NCBI GenBank assembly: GCA_946407015.1
Contig: CAMJML010000002.1
Location: 248,001 to 312,000 of the forward strand
Source of the DNA: an uncultured Selenomonadales bacterium
Lineage (GTDB): Bacteria; Bacillota; Negativicutes; DSM-1736; Dendrosporobacteraceae
Length of the DNA: 64,000 bases
Direction of reading: 5' to 3'
Shown here: in pieces, positions 51,238 to 61,673 of the stretch
Numbering within the stretch: position 1 is the first letter of the stretch
How the letters are laid out: each line of letters opens with the position of its first letter
Position numbers and translations under genes: made by a program
The notes under the pieces: generated by a model
What the model saw: only the letters and a program-made list of their open reading frames with translations
Databases searched by the model: none
Told to the model about the DNA's origin: nothing

Positions 51238-52656
51238 ATGATTATTAATCACAACCTTGCGGCGATGAATACGTATCGTCAGTACAGTATCAACAACAAT
51301 GCAGCCAGCAAGTCTTTGGAAAAACTTTCTTCCGGTTTACGCATCAACAGTGCTGCCGATGATGCAGCCGGTCTGGCTATTTCAGAAAAAATGCGCTCAC
51401 AAATCCGCGGTCTGGACCAAGCCTCCAGTAATGCGCAGGATGCCATCTCGCTGGTACAAACGGCTGAAGGCGCATTAAGTGAAACAGAAAGCATTCTCCA
51501 ACGGATGCGTGAGCTCTCAGTACAATCATCCAATGATACAGCCACTGATTCTGACCGCAGCGAAATGCAAAAAGAAATCTCCCAATTAAAGGATGAGATT
51601 GACCGTATTTCCAATGATACTGAATTTAACACCAAAAAGCTATTAAACGGTTCTATTGGCAATAACGCCAATGTCACAACCGACAATCACTCTTTGGGCA
51701 GTGTTCAGGTCACCAATTCCGATTTGAAGGCAGATACGTATACGCTGACGACAGCTGCGGCTGCCACAGTCGGTATGGAAATTGGCACGAACACCACCGG
51801 GGTGGATGCCAGTGATTTTGATTTGAATACCGATGCCAACATTGACGGTTTAAAATTGGGCGACTACACCCTGACTTTCACCGCCACCGGTACGGCAAAT
51901 ACTTATGACATTAGCCTGAAAAACAGTGACGGGGTTGAAGTCGGTAAACTGAACAATTGGACAGCCGGTGGTGGCGATGCCTCTATTACCGGTACGCTGC
52001 CGGATGGTACGGCTACCAAACTGACCTTGACTGACCCGGGGACTACCGGAGTAAGTGCCGGCGAAATGACCTTTAATCTGAATGCTACCTATGGTACGGC
52101 AGCCGATTTTAAAATCACCAACAGCGCTGGCGGCACCGTTTACAGCAGTGAAGCAGGCCTGGAAATCACCGACAACAGCTTTGAGGCAGGCGGCTTGAAA
52201 TTTGATTTGTCTGTGGATTCGGTATTATCCGCAGCCGGTTCTTCAACTATTAAAACCGTGAACAATTCATTAACCATGCACATTGGTGCCAATGAAAACC
52301 AAACCATGAATATTTCAATCAGTGATATGGATACGACCAGCCTTGGCGTTGATGGCATTGACGTTACCACTCAGACGGGGGCAGAAACTGCCATTACCAG
52401 CATTGATAAAGCCATTGCACAGGTATCCAGCGAACGTTCAAAGCTGGGTGCTGCACAAAATCGTCTGGAACATACCATTAACAATCTGGGCACCTCCAGT
52501 GAAAACCTGACTTCTGCGGAATCCCGGATTCGTGATGTGGATATGGCCAAAGAAATGATGAACTACCAAAAAACCAGCATTCTGCAGCAAGCCGCTCAGG
52601 CTATGCTGGCACAGGCCAATCAGCAGCCGCAAGGAGTGCTTAAATTACTCCAATAG
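51238..52656 (+). CDS. fliC: Flagellin
   Basis: 472 residues. The conserved N-terminal D0/D1 (MIINHNLAAMNTYRQYS ... SSGLRINSAADDAAGLAISEKM) and C-terminal D1/D0 (IDKAIAQVSSERSKLGAAQNRLEHTINNL ... ILQQAAQAMLAQANQ) enclose a Thr/Gly/Asp-rich variable domain (about 140-370). It is exported by the flagellar apparatus and forms the filament. CACGGAGGTTT precedes the ATG; that site contains GGA, as in CsrA-repressed flagellin leaders. A terminator follows. Confidence 0.96.
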   Translation: MIINHNLAAMNTYRQYSINNNAASKSLEKLSSGLRINSAADDAAGLAISEKMRSQIRGLDQASSNAQDAISLVQTAEGALSETESILQRMRELSVQSSNDTATDSDRSEMQKEISQLKDEIDRISNDTEFNTKKLLNGSIGNNANVTTDNHSLGSVQVTNSDLKADTYTLTTAAAATVGMEIGTNTTGVDASDFDLNTDANIDGLKLGDYTLTFTATGTANTYDISLKNSDGVEVGKLNNWTAGGGDASITGTLPDGTATKLTLTDPGTTGVSAGEMTFNLNATYGTAADFKITNSAGGTVYSSEAGLEITDNSFEAGGLKFDLSVDSVLSAAGSSTIKTVNNSLTMHIGANENQTMNISISDMDTTSLGVDGIDVTTQTGAETAITSIDKAIAQVSSERSKLGAAQNRLEHTINNLGTSSENLTSAESRIRDVDMAKEMMNYQKTSILQQAAQAMLAQANQQPQGVLKLLQ

Positions 52657-52730
52657 TCCTTGGCTGAATTTCAGGCAGCCTGGAAATGATCGGCAAGATC
52701 GCCTTAGCTATATCCTGATGACACTGTTTA

Positions 52731-52762
52731 AGCGGAGCTGTTTGCAGCGGCTCCGCTTTTTT
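52731..52762 (+). terminator. Intrinsic terminator after flagellin
   Basis: AGCGGAGC / GCTCCGCT (8 bp, 11-base loop) followed by TTTTTT. Confidence 0.88.
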
Positions 52763-52799
52763 AACAGTACTTGATTTTAATCAATAAGGAGCGATAACC

Positions 52800-53228
52800 A
52801 TGAGCATCAGTTCAGTGACGACTTACTGGAAAACACCGACAACAACGTCCGCCGATAGTTCCGGCAGTACGACAGGGGGGACGGAAATTGATTTTGACGC
52901 TTTCCTGAAATTGCTGGCTACCGAATTGCAGTATCAAGATCCTACCAATCCGGTCAGCAATACCGAATATGTGGCTCAAATGGCCCAAATGAGCGTATTG
53001 CAGCAAATGCAGACCATGACAGTCAGTACAAATGCCAATTCAGCTTATAGCATTATTGGCAAAACCGCCACTTATGAGACGACCAATTCATCAGGCAACA
53101 CGGTTACCGGAACGGGTACAGTGGAAGCCGTTACCGTAAAAAATAACAAAGTCTATGTCACCATTGACGGTACTCAAGTAGAATATTCAGCTGTTACCAA
53201 GGTTAGTGAAGCAACTGCCAGTGCATAA
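52800..53228 (+). CDS. flgD: Flagellar hook-capping protein FlgD (short form)
   Basis: 142 residues with the FlgD N-terminal signature FDAFLKLLATELQYQDPTNPVSNTEYVAQMAQMSVLQQMQ. It caps the growing hook to let FlgE assemble. It is much shorter than enterobacterial FlgD (about 230) and ends after a small beta region, without the full C-terminal domains. AAGGAGCGATAACC precedes the ATG. Confidence 0.9.
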   Translation: MSISSVTTYWKTPTTTSADSSGSTTGGTEIDFDAFLKLLATELQYQDPTNPVSNTEYVAQMAQMSVLQQMQTMTVSTNANSAYSIIGKTATYETTNSSGNTVTGTGTVEAVTVKNNKVYVTIDGTQVEYSAVTKVSEATASA

Positions 53229-53315
53229 TTTCGATGATTCAAGCAGCTGGACCCTGCGGGGAGGCTGTACTGTTTCTTAAGACATAAGAATCAGGCCTAT
53301 TAGGAGGAATTTTTC

Positions 53316-54698
53316 ATGATGATGTCCATGTATTCAGGGGTTTCGGGGTTGAAGGCCCAGCAAACCAAACTGAATGTAATCGGTAATAATATCGCCAATG
53401 TCAACACGGTTGGCTATAAATATCAAACAGTCAGTTTCAGCGACCTGCTGAGTCAGACGTTAAGTGGTGCGACCGGTGCGAATGCCGCGACCAATCAAGG
53501 CGGAACCAATGCCAAGCAGATTGGACTGGGAGTTGGGGTATCCGCCACAACCACGGTCATGACGACAGGCAGTACGCAATCTACCGGCAACAGCAGTGAT
53601 GCCTCGATTAGCGGAGATGGTTTCTTCATTGTACAGGGGGGGGCAAAGGGCGAGTATCAATTCACGCGGGCCGGCAATTTTGGCGTGGATGCCAATGGCA
53701 ACTTGACCGTCAATGGTTATCTGGTTTGCGGCTGGCAGGATTACGGCGGTGCCGCCCAGTCTGACGGGACGTATTCCTTTGACACACAGAAAACGGTGGA
53801 ACCACTGAATTTGTTTTCGGACAGTTATAACGGCAACAAACAAATGATAGCCGCTAAGGCCACGACGGCGGCCTCTTTATCCGGCAATCTTCTTTCGTCA
53901 GCCAGTACGGTTGACGATGCCACGGCGTTAAATGATATCGGGTCCGGTTTCAGTTTTGACACGACCGATGCGGATGCTATTACTACGATGACGGTCTATG
54001 ATGCTCAGGGTAACAGTTATGATATTCAGGTCAACTTTAAAAAATGCTATGTGGATACGACGGATCCGGATAATCCGGTTACGTCCTGGTACTGGGAGGC
54101 AACCTCCGGGGATACCGCACTGTCCAATGCCAGCGGTTATGTAACCTTTGATTCCAGCGGCAAAATCATTAAACAGCCTGATTCGTCTGCCGACTATACC
54201 ACTGCTCCGGTGATTACCGTAGCAGGCAGCGATTCAGTCACCCCTTTTACCATATCCTTGGATTTGACAGGGATATCTACCTATACCAGCAGCACCAGCA
54301 ATAGCGTGTCGGTATCAAAAATTGACGGGTACGAAGCCGGGGAACTGCAGGATTTTACCATTGGATCGGATGGAGTCATTACCGGTGTATACAGCAACGG
54401 TCAAACCCAGCCACTGGGCATGATTGCTTTGGCGACCTTTGCCAATGCAGCCGGGTTGGAGAAGATCGGTGATAATTTATATGCAACCACCGCCAATTCA
54501 GGAGCCTTTACCGGCGGCGTGCCTGCCGGCACCAAAGGGACAGGCTCACTGAGTTCCGGCACACTGGAAATGTCCAATGTCGATTTGGCTGAGCAATTTA
54601 GTGAAATGATGATTACACAGCGGGCGTATCAGGCGAACAGTAAGATTATCTCGACAAGTGACGAGATGATGCAGACGCTGATTAATATGGTGAAATAG
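53316..54698 (+). CDS. flgE: Flagellar hook protein FlgE
   Basis: 460 residues. Rod/hook N-terminal domain (MYSGVSGLKAQQTKLNVIGNNIANVNTVGYK), the FlgE-specific DGFFIV and FTRAGNFGVDANGNL, and the C-terminal helix (SNVDLAEQFSEMMITQRAYQANSKII). AGGAGG lies upstream of two ATG codons at 53316 and 53319. Confidence 0.93.
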   Translation: MMMSMYSGVSGLKAQQTKLNVIGNNIANVNTVGYKYQTVSFSDLLSQTLSGATGANAATNQGGTNAKQIGLGVGVSATTTVMTTGSTQSTGNSSDASISGDGFFIVQGGAKGEYQFTRAGNFGVDANGNLTVNGYLVCGWQDYGGAAQSDGTYSFDTQKTVEPLNLFSDSYNGNKQMIAAKATTAASLSGNLLSSASTVDDATALNDIGSGFSFDTTDADAITTMTVYDAQGNSYDIQVNFKKCYVDTTDPDNPVTSWYWEATSGDTALSNASGYVTFDSSGKIIKQPDSSADYTTAPVITVAGSDSVTPFTISLDLTGISTYTSSTSNSVSVSKIDGYEAGELQDFTIGSDGVITGVYSNGQTQPLGMIALATFANAAGLEKIGDNLYATTANSGAFTGGVPAGTKGTGSLSSGTLEMSNVDLAEQFSEMMITQRAYQANSKIISTSDEMMQTLINMVK

Positions 54699-54724
54699 CC
54701 TTGAGCGGGAAGGAGTGAATAGCG

Positions 54725-56200
54725 ATGAGTTCAACCTTCAGCGGTTATAGTATTGCCACTTCTGGCATGTACGTCAATCAAGCGGCGCTATCTGTAACCA
54801 GCCAGAATCTATCCAATATCAATACAACCGGGTATTCCCGTAAACAAATTGCCGCTTCGGAAACCGTTGTGCAGCAAAGCAGCACTAGTGTGGGAACAGG
54901 CGTTTCTGTAGCTTCGATTACCCGGGCCCGCAATCAAATGCTGGACAAAACCTACCGGCAGGAAAACGCGGCAGCCGGTTACTGGCAGGCAAAAAGCAGC
55001 AATTTGGAAGAGGCGGCCGTTACGTTGAACGAATTTACTGCTGATGACGGGACTTCCGACAATGGCTTGCAGCAGACTATTGAAGAGTTCTTCAGCAGTT
55101 GGGAGGAATTATCCAAAGACCCCAGCAGCCTCAGTGCCCGGCAGTCTGTTGTGGATTATGCGCAATCCCTGGTGGATACTCTGAGCAGTATTGACGAACA
55201 ATTGCAGGCCGTGCAATTAGATTCGGCCGCAAAAGTAAAGGAAAGTGTCACCGCTCTGAATGATTTAGCCACTCAGGTGGCCGCACTCAATCAGCAGATT
55301 AAAGAACAGGAGCTTGCCGGAGCGGAGGCAAGTGATCTGCGTGATCAGCGGGATGAGCTGCTGGACAATATGTCGGCACTGACTACGGTCAATGTCCGGG
55401 AAAAACAGGATGGGACAGTCGAAGTGACGGTCGGTGGAGTCTATTTGGTTCAGGGGAACCAAACCAACCGCTTGTCGGTCACGGGGGACGGTTCAGCCGA
55501 GCAGCCCCTGGTTGTCCGGTGGGAAGATCTTAATCAAAAAGCACAGCTGGACGGAGGCAGTATTCAGGCCTATATGGAAGACGCGGATCAAAGCGGAGTG
55601 ACGGCGCTGGATCCGGACAATTTGCCTTATGCTTATAGTGCTGATTCCAGCAGCTCGATCAGCAATTTGCGCCAAAGCTTAAATGTTTTACTGACAACGG
55701 TAGCCGTGGCGATTAATTCCCTCCATAGTACCGGAACCGGTCTGGATGGAACGACGGGAGTGGATTTCTTTGTACCGGTTGCTGACAGTCAGCCTCTCAG
55801 CATCAGCAATATCCAGGTGAATCCTGAACTGGTCGCCGATCGCAATAAGATTGCCGCTTCAGCTTCAGGGGATGCCGGGGATAATACCATAGCTACTCAA
55901 ATTGCTGCAGTAGCGAGCGGAAATCTATTTCAATATGATGGGCTCAGTATGGATAGCGGTGATTTTTATCAGTCCATCATAGCCTGGCTCGGCAGTGCCG
56001 GTGATACAGCAAACAGCTACTACACCAATCAGAGTGCTCTTGTGGCTCAAATTGACAATCAGCGGCAGGCAGTTCTATCTGTATCGCTGGATGAGGAAAT
56101 GTCCAATATGATCATGTTTCAGAATGCCTATAGCGCCAGTGCACGGGTACTGAGTACCATTGACGGGCTGGTCGGAGATATGATTGAGGAATTGGGCTGA
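54725..56200 (+). CDS. flgK: Hook-associated protein FlgK (1)
   Basis: 491 residues. The N-terminal rod/hook domain (SGYSIATSGMYVNQAALSVTSQNLSNINTTGYSRKQ), a coiled-coil middle, and a C-terminal NMIMFQNAYSASARVLSTIDGLVGDMI. It forms the first hook-filament junction. GGGAAGGAGTG precedes the ATG. A second FlgK-like gene follows. Confidence 0.92.
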   Translation: MSSTFSGYSIATSGMYVNQAALSVTSQNLSNINTTGYSRKQIAASETVVQQSSTSVGTGVSVASITRARNQMLDKTYRQENAAAGYWQAKSSNLEEAAVTLNEFTADDGTSDNGLQQTIEEFFSSWEELSKDPSSLSARQSVVDYAQSLVDTLSSIDEQLQAVQLDSAAKVKESVTALNDLATQVAALNQQIKEQELAGAEASDLRDQRDELLDNMSALTTVNVREKQDGTVEVTVGGVYLVQGNQTNRLSVTGDGSAEQPLVVRWEDLNQKAQLDGGSIQAYMEDADQSGVTALDPDNLPYAYSADSSSSISNLRQSLNVLLTTVAVAINSLHSTGTGLDGTTGVDFFVPVADSQPLSISNIQVNPELVADRNKIAASASGDAGDNTIATQIAAVASGNLFQYDGLSMDSGDFYQSIIAWLGSAGDTANSYYTNQSALVAQIDNQRQAVLSVSLDEEMSNMIMFQNAYSASARVLSTIDGLVGDMIEELG

Positions 56201-56231
56201 CGAAAAATTAAAAATAAGAAGGTGAGTCGGT

Positions 56232-57755
56232 TTGAACTCAACTTTTATGGGGTTAAGTATTGCTGTCCGCGGTTTATATTCCAGCCAGGCGGCTTTAGCC
56301 GTTACGACCAATAACATCAGCAATGTCAATACCGAAGGATATACCAGGCAAACGGTCAATCAAAGTGCCGTAACACCGGCTGCCGTTTATAACAGCAGCG
56401 CAATCATTGGTTCAGGATCGCAGGTCAATTCGGTGGATCAAATCAGGGATACGCAATTAGATAAAAAATATTGGCGGGAAAACGCCACCGTCGGTGAATG
56501 GGATACCAAGGCCGCCGGCCTCACCCAACTAGAAACTATTTTGGGTGATACCAGTGATAATGGACTGAGCGCAGTTTTAGAAGACTTTTATTCGGCCCTG
56601 GAGGATTTATCTTCCGATCCCAGCAGCAGTTCGGCCAGAACGGTGGTGAAACAAACCGGGAATGCCGTTTGCGAATATTTGAATAGCACGGCTCAGCAGC
56701 TCACGGATTTGAGAGCGGATGTTAATACGGATATCAAAACCGGTGTCAGCAGCCTGAATGCTTATGCACAGCAAATTGCCGATTTGAATCAGCAAATTCA
56801 AACTGCGGCAGCGACCGGCGCATCGGTCAATGATTTGATGGACCAGCGCAACCTGCTGATTGATCAGTTATCCAATTTAGCATCGATAGAAGTGAATGAG
56901 GTGACCATCGGCACACGTCCTGATGGCACTAATAATACGATTGTCAGCATTACGGTCAACGGTGCGGCCTTGGTCACAGGCTCAAAAGCACGCCAGCTGG
57001 AAATCTATGAAATTCATGATAGCAGCAGCCAGGAAGGGCTTTACGGTATTCGCTGGCAAGACAGCGGTGATGACTTCAGCCCGGGCGGGGGAAGTCTTAA
57101 GGCATCGCTTGATTTGCGCGACGGAACAGGTTCGGATTCGGAGTATAAAGGCATTCCTTATTATATGAATCAATTGAATGAATTCGCCCAAACCTTTGCG
57201 CGGGCTTTTAACGAAGGGATCGGCGATGTCAGCGGGCACGCGGATGGTACCGGATCTGACGGTTCAACAGACATCCGCTTTTTCTCCTATAATGACTTAT
57301 CCTCAGAGGATTTTATGAGCAGCGGTGCCGACATTGACTCTATCTATGCCAATATTACAGCCGCCAATCTATCGTTATCCTGGGATGTTCAGGAGGATGT
57401 CGGCAAGATTGCTGCGGCCTCGGCGTCCGGTGAGGCAGGCAACAATGAGAATATCCAGGCATTAATTAGCCTGTGTGCCAATACGAGCATGTTTAATACC
57501 GGAACACCGGATGACTTTATTAACTCGATTGTCTCAACTCTCGGCAGCGACAGTTCCTATGCACAGCGTCAGGCAGACAGCCATAACACGATTTTAACGC
57601 ATCTAACCAATCGCCGCAGTTCGGTATCCGGTGTGTCTACCAATGAAGAAACAGCCAATTTGACCAAATATCAGCAGGCTTATGAGGCATCTGCTGCGAT
57701 GGTAAATGTTTGGGATGAGATTTATAAGGAAACTATTAATCTTGTTTCCGATTAG
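56232..57755 (+). CDS. Hook-associated protein FlgK-like (2)
   Basis: 507 residues, same architecture as the preceding gene: MGLSIAVRGLYSSQAALAVTTNNISNVNTEGYTRQ at the start and ETANLTKYQQAYEASAAMVNVWDEIYKETINL at the end. The middle differs considerably. The TTG start has GGTGAG five bases upstream. Two tandem FlgK paralogues are unusual; one may serve a different filament or junction. Confidence 0.88.
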   Translation: MNSTFMGLSIAVRGLYSSQAALAVTTNNISNVNTEGYTRQTVNQSAVTPAAVYNSSAIIGSGSQVNSVDQIRDTQLDKKYWRENATVGEWDTKAAGLTQLETILGDTSDNGLSAVLEDFYSALEDLSSDPSSSSARTVVKQTGNAVCEYLNSTAQQLTDLRADVNTDIKTGVSSLNAYAQQIADLNQQIQTAAATGASVNDLMDQRNLLIDQLSNLASIEVNEVTIGTRPDGTNNTIVSITVNGAALVTGSKARQLEIYEIHDSSSQEGLYGIRWQDSGDDFSPGGGSLKASLDLRDGTGSDSEYKGIPYYMNQLNEFAQTFARAFNEGIGDVSGHADGTGSDGSTDIRFFSYNDLSSEDFMSSGADIDSIYANITAANLSLSWDVQEDVGKIAAASASGEAGNNENIQALISLCANTSMFNTGTPDDFINSIVSTLGSDSSYAQRQADSHNTILTHLTNRRSSVSGVSTNEETANLTKYQQAYEASAAMVNVWDEIYKETINLVSD

Positions 57756-57771
57756 TTGGAGGTGAGCAAAG

Positions 57772-58824
57772 TTGTTGCGAATAACCAATAATATGATGGT
57801 GTCCAATACCGTGCGCAATATCAATAGCAATGCCAGCCGGCTGAGTAAAGCACAGGACCAGATGTCCAGCCAGTCTAAGATCCAGCTGCCATCTGATGAT
57901 CCGGTTGTGGCATCACGGGCCATTAAATATCGCAGTTATGTTTCCAGGATTGAGCAATATCAGAAAAATACGGATGATGCGCTATCCTGGCAGGAGGTTA
58001 CGGATAGTGCGCTGAACGATCTGGGAGATGTCGTTCAGCAAATCCGGGATTATACGGTTCAGGCTTCCACCGATACCATGACTGAGGAAGACCGGGCGAA
58101 AATCAAAACGAATATCGAGGAACTGAAGAAACAAGCGGTGCAAATCCTGAATACCTCCTACGGCGGACGCTATATATTTGGCGGATATGCCACCGATCAG
58201 GAACCCTATGCCATTGAGTCTACGGACATGGGCGATAAAGTAACCTTCAAAGGCAGCTATCTGGGCGGGGTTGTTGCGGAGTCGCTTGATGATACGGACA
58301 TCACTGATTTTTACACCGATAACCCGGTTTACAGTACAGAAGGTGCACAAAGCATCCAATACAATTTAGGCTATAGTAACAGCATCGCCATTAATGTGGA
58401 AGGCCAGGAGGCGACCGGAGAAGCTAGCGGCAGCAATTTGTTTGATACCATTGATAAATTACTGCTGGCTCTTGATGGCAACACCAGCTATAAAACAGTG
58501 ACCGTGGCGACAGAACCGTCTACTTCGGTTTCGATTAGCTCCAATTCACTGGACATTGATTCGGTATTAACCGATTTGGACAATGATTTGGACAGGCTGT
58601 TGACAGCACGTTCCGACCTGGGAGCCAGGATGAACTATGTGAATATGACAAAAGACCGCCTTAGCGCTGATTACAATACTTATACCAAACTGATGAGCAA
58701 CAATGAGGATGTGGATACGGCGGAAGCCTCTATGAACGTGTCCACGGCGCAATATGTTTATGAAGCATCCTTATCCGTAGGGGCAAAGGTCATCAGCAAC
58801 AGCCTGGTAGATTATTTGCGTTAA
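57772..58824 (+). CDS. flgL: Hook-associated protein FlgL
   Basis: 350 residues. N-terminus MLRITNNMMVSNTVRNINSN with flagellin-like helices (PSDDPVVASRAIKYRSYVSRIEQYQKN) and a C-terminal flagellin-like helix pair (DRLLTARSDLGARMNYVNMTKDRL). TTGGAGGTGAG precedes the TTG start. It forms the second hook-filament junction. Confidence 0.93.
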   Translation: MLRITNNMMVSNTVRNINSNASRLSKAQDQMSSQSKIQLPSDDPVVASRAIKYRSYVSRIEQYQKNTDDALSWQEVTDSALNDLGDVVQQIRDYTVQASTDTMTEEDRAKIKTNIEELKKQAVQILNTSYGGRYIFGGYATDQEPYAIESTDMGDKVTFKGSYLGGVVAESLDDTDITDFYTDNPVYSTEGAQSIQYNLGYSNSIAINVEGQEATGEASGSNLFDTIDKLLLALDGNTSYKTVTVATEPSTSVSISSNSLDIDSVLTDLDNDLDRLLTARSDLGARMNYVNMTKDRLSADYNTYTKLMSNNEDVDTAEASMNVSTAQYVYEASLSVGAKVISNSLVDYLR

Positions 58825-58856
58825 CATCTGTTTGAAATGCGAGAGAGGTGAGTTCT

Positions 58857-60770
58857 GTGTCTAGCAGCAGTACAGTAACCAGTACCACGGTAAATGGCCG
58901 CCAAGTCATTAGCGGGCTTTCTTCCGGTATTGACGTTGATTCAATGGTGAAAGCTACCTTAAGTGCTGAAAAGTGGAAGCTGAATAAATTAAAGCAGCAG
59001 CAGCAACTGACGGAATGGCGTCAAACGGCTTATCGCTCCATTATCAGCGATATTCAGTCATTTACGACCAAATATTTTGATTTGACCTCATCCAGCAGTC
59101 TGCTTAGTACAAAAAACTTACAAAAATTTACAGTAAACAGTACAAATAGCAGTGCGGTGACAGCCAGTGCAGGAACGACCGCCGCGGTTGGGTCCCATAA
59201 GCTTACCGTGAGTCAGCTGGCAACCGCTACATCCCGTACCAGCAGCAATCCGCTTAGCAAAAACGTGCAAGGAACTGAAGCGGCTGATTTTTCTTCAGTA
59301 GCAGGAAAAAGTTTTGTCCTTACCCTGGACGGGACAGCTAAAACGGTGACGTTAGACTCGGGTGTGACCGATATTGATTCACTGCAAACCGCTCTTGATG
59401 ATGCGGTAGGCGCGGGAAAAGTGGCTGTGACCACAGACAGTTCAAGCGGTGCTTTGGTAATTAGCGCGGTGGACGATAGTGGTGTTCAGGCTATTTCGCT
59501 TAGTGCACCGTCTGGAAGTACCAGCAGTGCTTTAAGTGCGCTGGGGTTTGGTACAGGAGCTATTCTGTCAAATCGCCTCAGTACCTCCGATACGCTGGCG
59601 ACAATCGCCGGTCAGCTCAATACCGAATTAACGTTCAATTCGGACGGCCAAGTGGCTCTGACCATCAATGGAGTCGATTTCACCTTTGATCAATCAGCTA
59701 CCTTAGGTGAGGTTATATCCGAGGTGAATCAGAGCAGTGCCGGTGCCACGCTCAAATTTGACGCACTTTCCGGAAAACTGACACTGACAGCCAGTTCAAC
59801 CGGTGCCGGCAACACGCTGGCCATCAGTGAGACAGACAGCAATTTTTTAATGGCTTTTCTCGATCAAAGTACGGCCGGGCAAGATGCCAAGCTGACTTTG
59901 GATGGTCAGGCCCTTACCCGCAGTACCAATACGGTGACGGTAGACGGGGTTACTTACACGCTGAAGGATACGACCAATGAGGCGGTAACCATCGGAGTCG
60001 AGCAGGATATTGACGGAATTTATGATTCAATTAAGAGTTTCGTCGAAGATTATAATACGCTCATTGATACGATCAACAGCAAGATCTCTGAGGAATACGA
60101 CTCCGATTATGCACCGTTAACCGATGATCAAAAAGATGAGATGAGCGATGATGAGATTGAAAAGTGGGAGACCAAAGCCAAGGTGGGGGTTTTACGGAAT
60201 GATTCCCTATTGCAGAATTTTGTTACCAATATGCGTACCGCTCTGATGGAGTCGGTTTCCGGCGTCAGCACAAGCTTATCGGCGATTGGAATTACCACTT
60301 CGACGTATTCGGAGAAGGGGAAGCTGCATATTGATGAAGAAACCCTTCGGTCTGCCATTCAAAATAATCCGGATGGGGTAACCAGTTTATTTACGCAGCA
60401 ATCTTCGTCCTATTCCGGTACTACGATTGTGCGTACTTTAAGCTCTTCTCAGCGGCAAACCCGCTATCAAGAAGAAGGGCTTGCTTACCGGTTGTATGAC
60501 ATTCTGCAGGACAATATCTCCACCATCCGGGATAGCAGCGGCAACAAAGGCCTTATGCTGCTTAAAGCAGGAACGGAAAATGATACTTCTGCAACCAACA
60601 ACAGTTACTCCACATTACTGGATAAATATAGTGATCAAATTGATGCCGAGCAGGACAGGCTGGACGATGAAGAGGAGCGCCTGTATACCAAATATACAGC
60701 GATGGAAACCTATTTAAATCAACTAAGTGCACAGTTTTCCGCCTTGTCTTCTTTTTCGTCATCCTCGTAA
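58857..60770 (+). CDS. fliD: Flagellar filament capping protein FliD
   Basis: About 637 residues. FliD_N region ISGLSSGIDVDSMVKATLSAEKWKLNKLKQQQQ and the C-terminal FliD_C with YDSIKSFVEDYNTLIDTINSKI, ending in a helical YTAMETYLNQLSAQFSALSSF. The GTG at 58857 has GAGAGGTGAG 6 bases before it; a GTG at 58848 would overlap that site. Confidence 0.93.
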   Translation: MSSSSTVTSTTVNGRQVISGLSSGIDVDSMVKATLSAEKWKLNKLKQQQQLTEWRQTAYRSIISDIQSFTTKYFDLTSSSSLLSTKNLQKFTVNSTNSSAVTASAGTTAAVGSHKLTVSQLATATSRTSSNPLSKNVQGTEAADFSSVAGKSFVLTLDGTAKTVTLDSGVTDIDSLQTALDDAVGAGKVAVTTDSSSGALVISAVDDSGVQAISLSAPSGSTSSALSALGFGTGAILSNRLSTSDTLATIAGQLNTELTFNSDGQVALTINGVDFTFDQSATLGEVISEVNQSSAGATLKFDALSGKLTLTASSTGAGNTLAISETDSNFLMAFLDQSTAGQDAKLTLDGQALTRSTNTVTVDGVTYTLKDTTNEAVTIGVEQDIDGIYDSIKSFVEDYNTLIDTINSKISEEYDSDYAPLTDDQKDEMSDDEIEKWETKAKVGVLRNDSLLQNFVTNMRTALMESVSGVSTSLSAIGITTSTYSEKGKLHIDEETLRSAIQNNPDGVTSLFTQQSSSYSGTTIVRTLSSSQRQTRYQEEGLAYRLYDILQDNISTIRDSSGNKGLMLLKAGTENDTSATNNSYSTLLDKYSDQIDAEQDRLDDEEERLYTKYTAMETYLNQLSAQFSALSSFSSSS

Positions 60771-60785
60771 AGGAGCTCAGACCTG

Positions 60786-61199
60786 ATGAATGATCATGAG
60801 ATGTTAGAATTGCTGATGGATTATCGTAAGCTGCTTAAAAAAATTACTGCTCTTACGCAAACGCAGCTTCGCTTTATTTGCCGTCAGGATATAAGAGGAT
60901 TAAAGCGGGTTATTCAGGAAAGAGAGAGCCTTATTGCTGAAGCCGGATCTGTTCAACAAATTTTGCAAAAACAGCCTGGCTGGGAAAACCAACTGCAGTT
61001 TAAATCATTGCAGCAAGAAATTGCTGCAGAACAGCGCATCATTTTGGCTATGAGCCGAAAAGGGCTGGAAGCAGCTCAGTTGGAAAAAAATAAGCTGAAA
61101 AACACATTACAACGTTTTCGGCAGATGCGGACGGCACAAAATCGTTATGTGAATGACTGGATGCCGAAATCTTCGCATCGGTTCAATGCCAAAGGGTAG
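60786..61199 (+). CDS. FliT/FlgN-like flagellar chaperone
   Basis: 137 residues, almost entirely helical and charged (MLELLMDYRKLLKKITALTQ, then IRGLKRVIQERESLIAEAG). The size, the position directly after fliD (16 bases) and the coiled-coil nature fit an export chaperone for FliD or the hook-associated proteins. AAAGGAG lies upstream. The exact identity is not settled by sequence. Confidence 0.65.
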   Translation: MNDHEMLELLMDYRKLLKKITALTQTQLRFICRQDIRGLKRVIQERESLIAEAGSVQQILQKQPGWENQLQFKSLQQEIAAEQRIILAMSRKGLEAAQLEKNKLKNTLQRFRQMRTAQNRYVNDWMPKSSHRFNAKG

Positions 61200-61266
61200 C
61201 CCGATTTTTCTTGGCTATGAGAAAAGAACGAATTGATATTGGGGGCAGTAGAGGGAGGCGTTTCAT

Positions 61267-61653
61267 TTGGCGGCAAAGCTTATCCCCTTTCCTTGTAAGA
61301 CCGGTTATCCTAGAGATGAACTTGAAGGACTTCTTCGCTCCTGGTTGAGTGAATTGTCCGGGAATCAGGAGTTGATTGATGCGGTAACAAGTCGGATGAT
61401 CAAATTTGTGGATACCTACGCCAATGTTTGGTTTGAGCCGGTTTTCGACTTGCCTGTCCCGGCAGGCTTGACTCAACAGCAGGCGGATGCCATGCGGGCG
61501 GCTATTCAAAAAGGGGTTGACGAAACTGCCATGCAAGTTCAAAACATGGTGAATAAAATCATTGTGGAACGGTTTTTTCTGGAGATTGACCGCTATGAAA
61601 GTCAATATGATGCGAAAAGGCATGTAACTTACCACGGTAAGTTACAACGCTGA
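61267..61653 (+). CDS. Protein of unknown function in the flagellar locus (128 residues)
   Basis: TTG start with AGGGAGGCG six bases upstream. The product is soluble and helical (ELEGLLRSWLSELSGNQELIDAVTSRMIKFVD) with no signal peptide. It lies 67 bases after the chaperone gene and is followed by a terminator, so it probably closes the flagellar operon. I recognise no family. Confidence 0.7.
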   Translation: MAAKLIPFPCKTGYPRDELEGLLRSWLSELSGNQELIDAVTSRMIKFVDTYANVWFEPVFDLPVPAGLTQQQADAMRAAIQKGVDETAMQVQNMVNKIIVERFFLEIDRYESQYDAKRHVTYHGKLQR

Positions 61654-61673
61654 ATAAGCTTTAAAATATTAAA

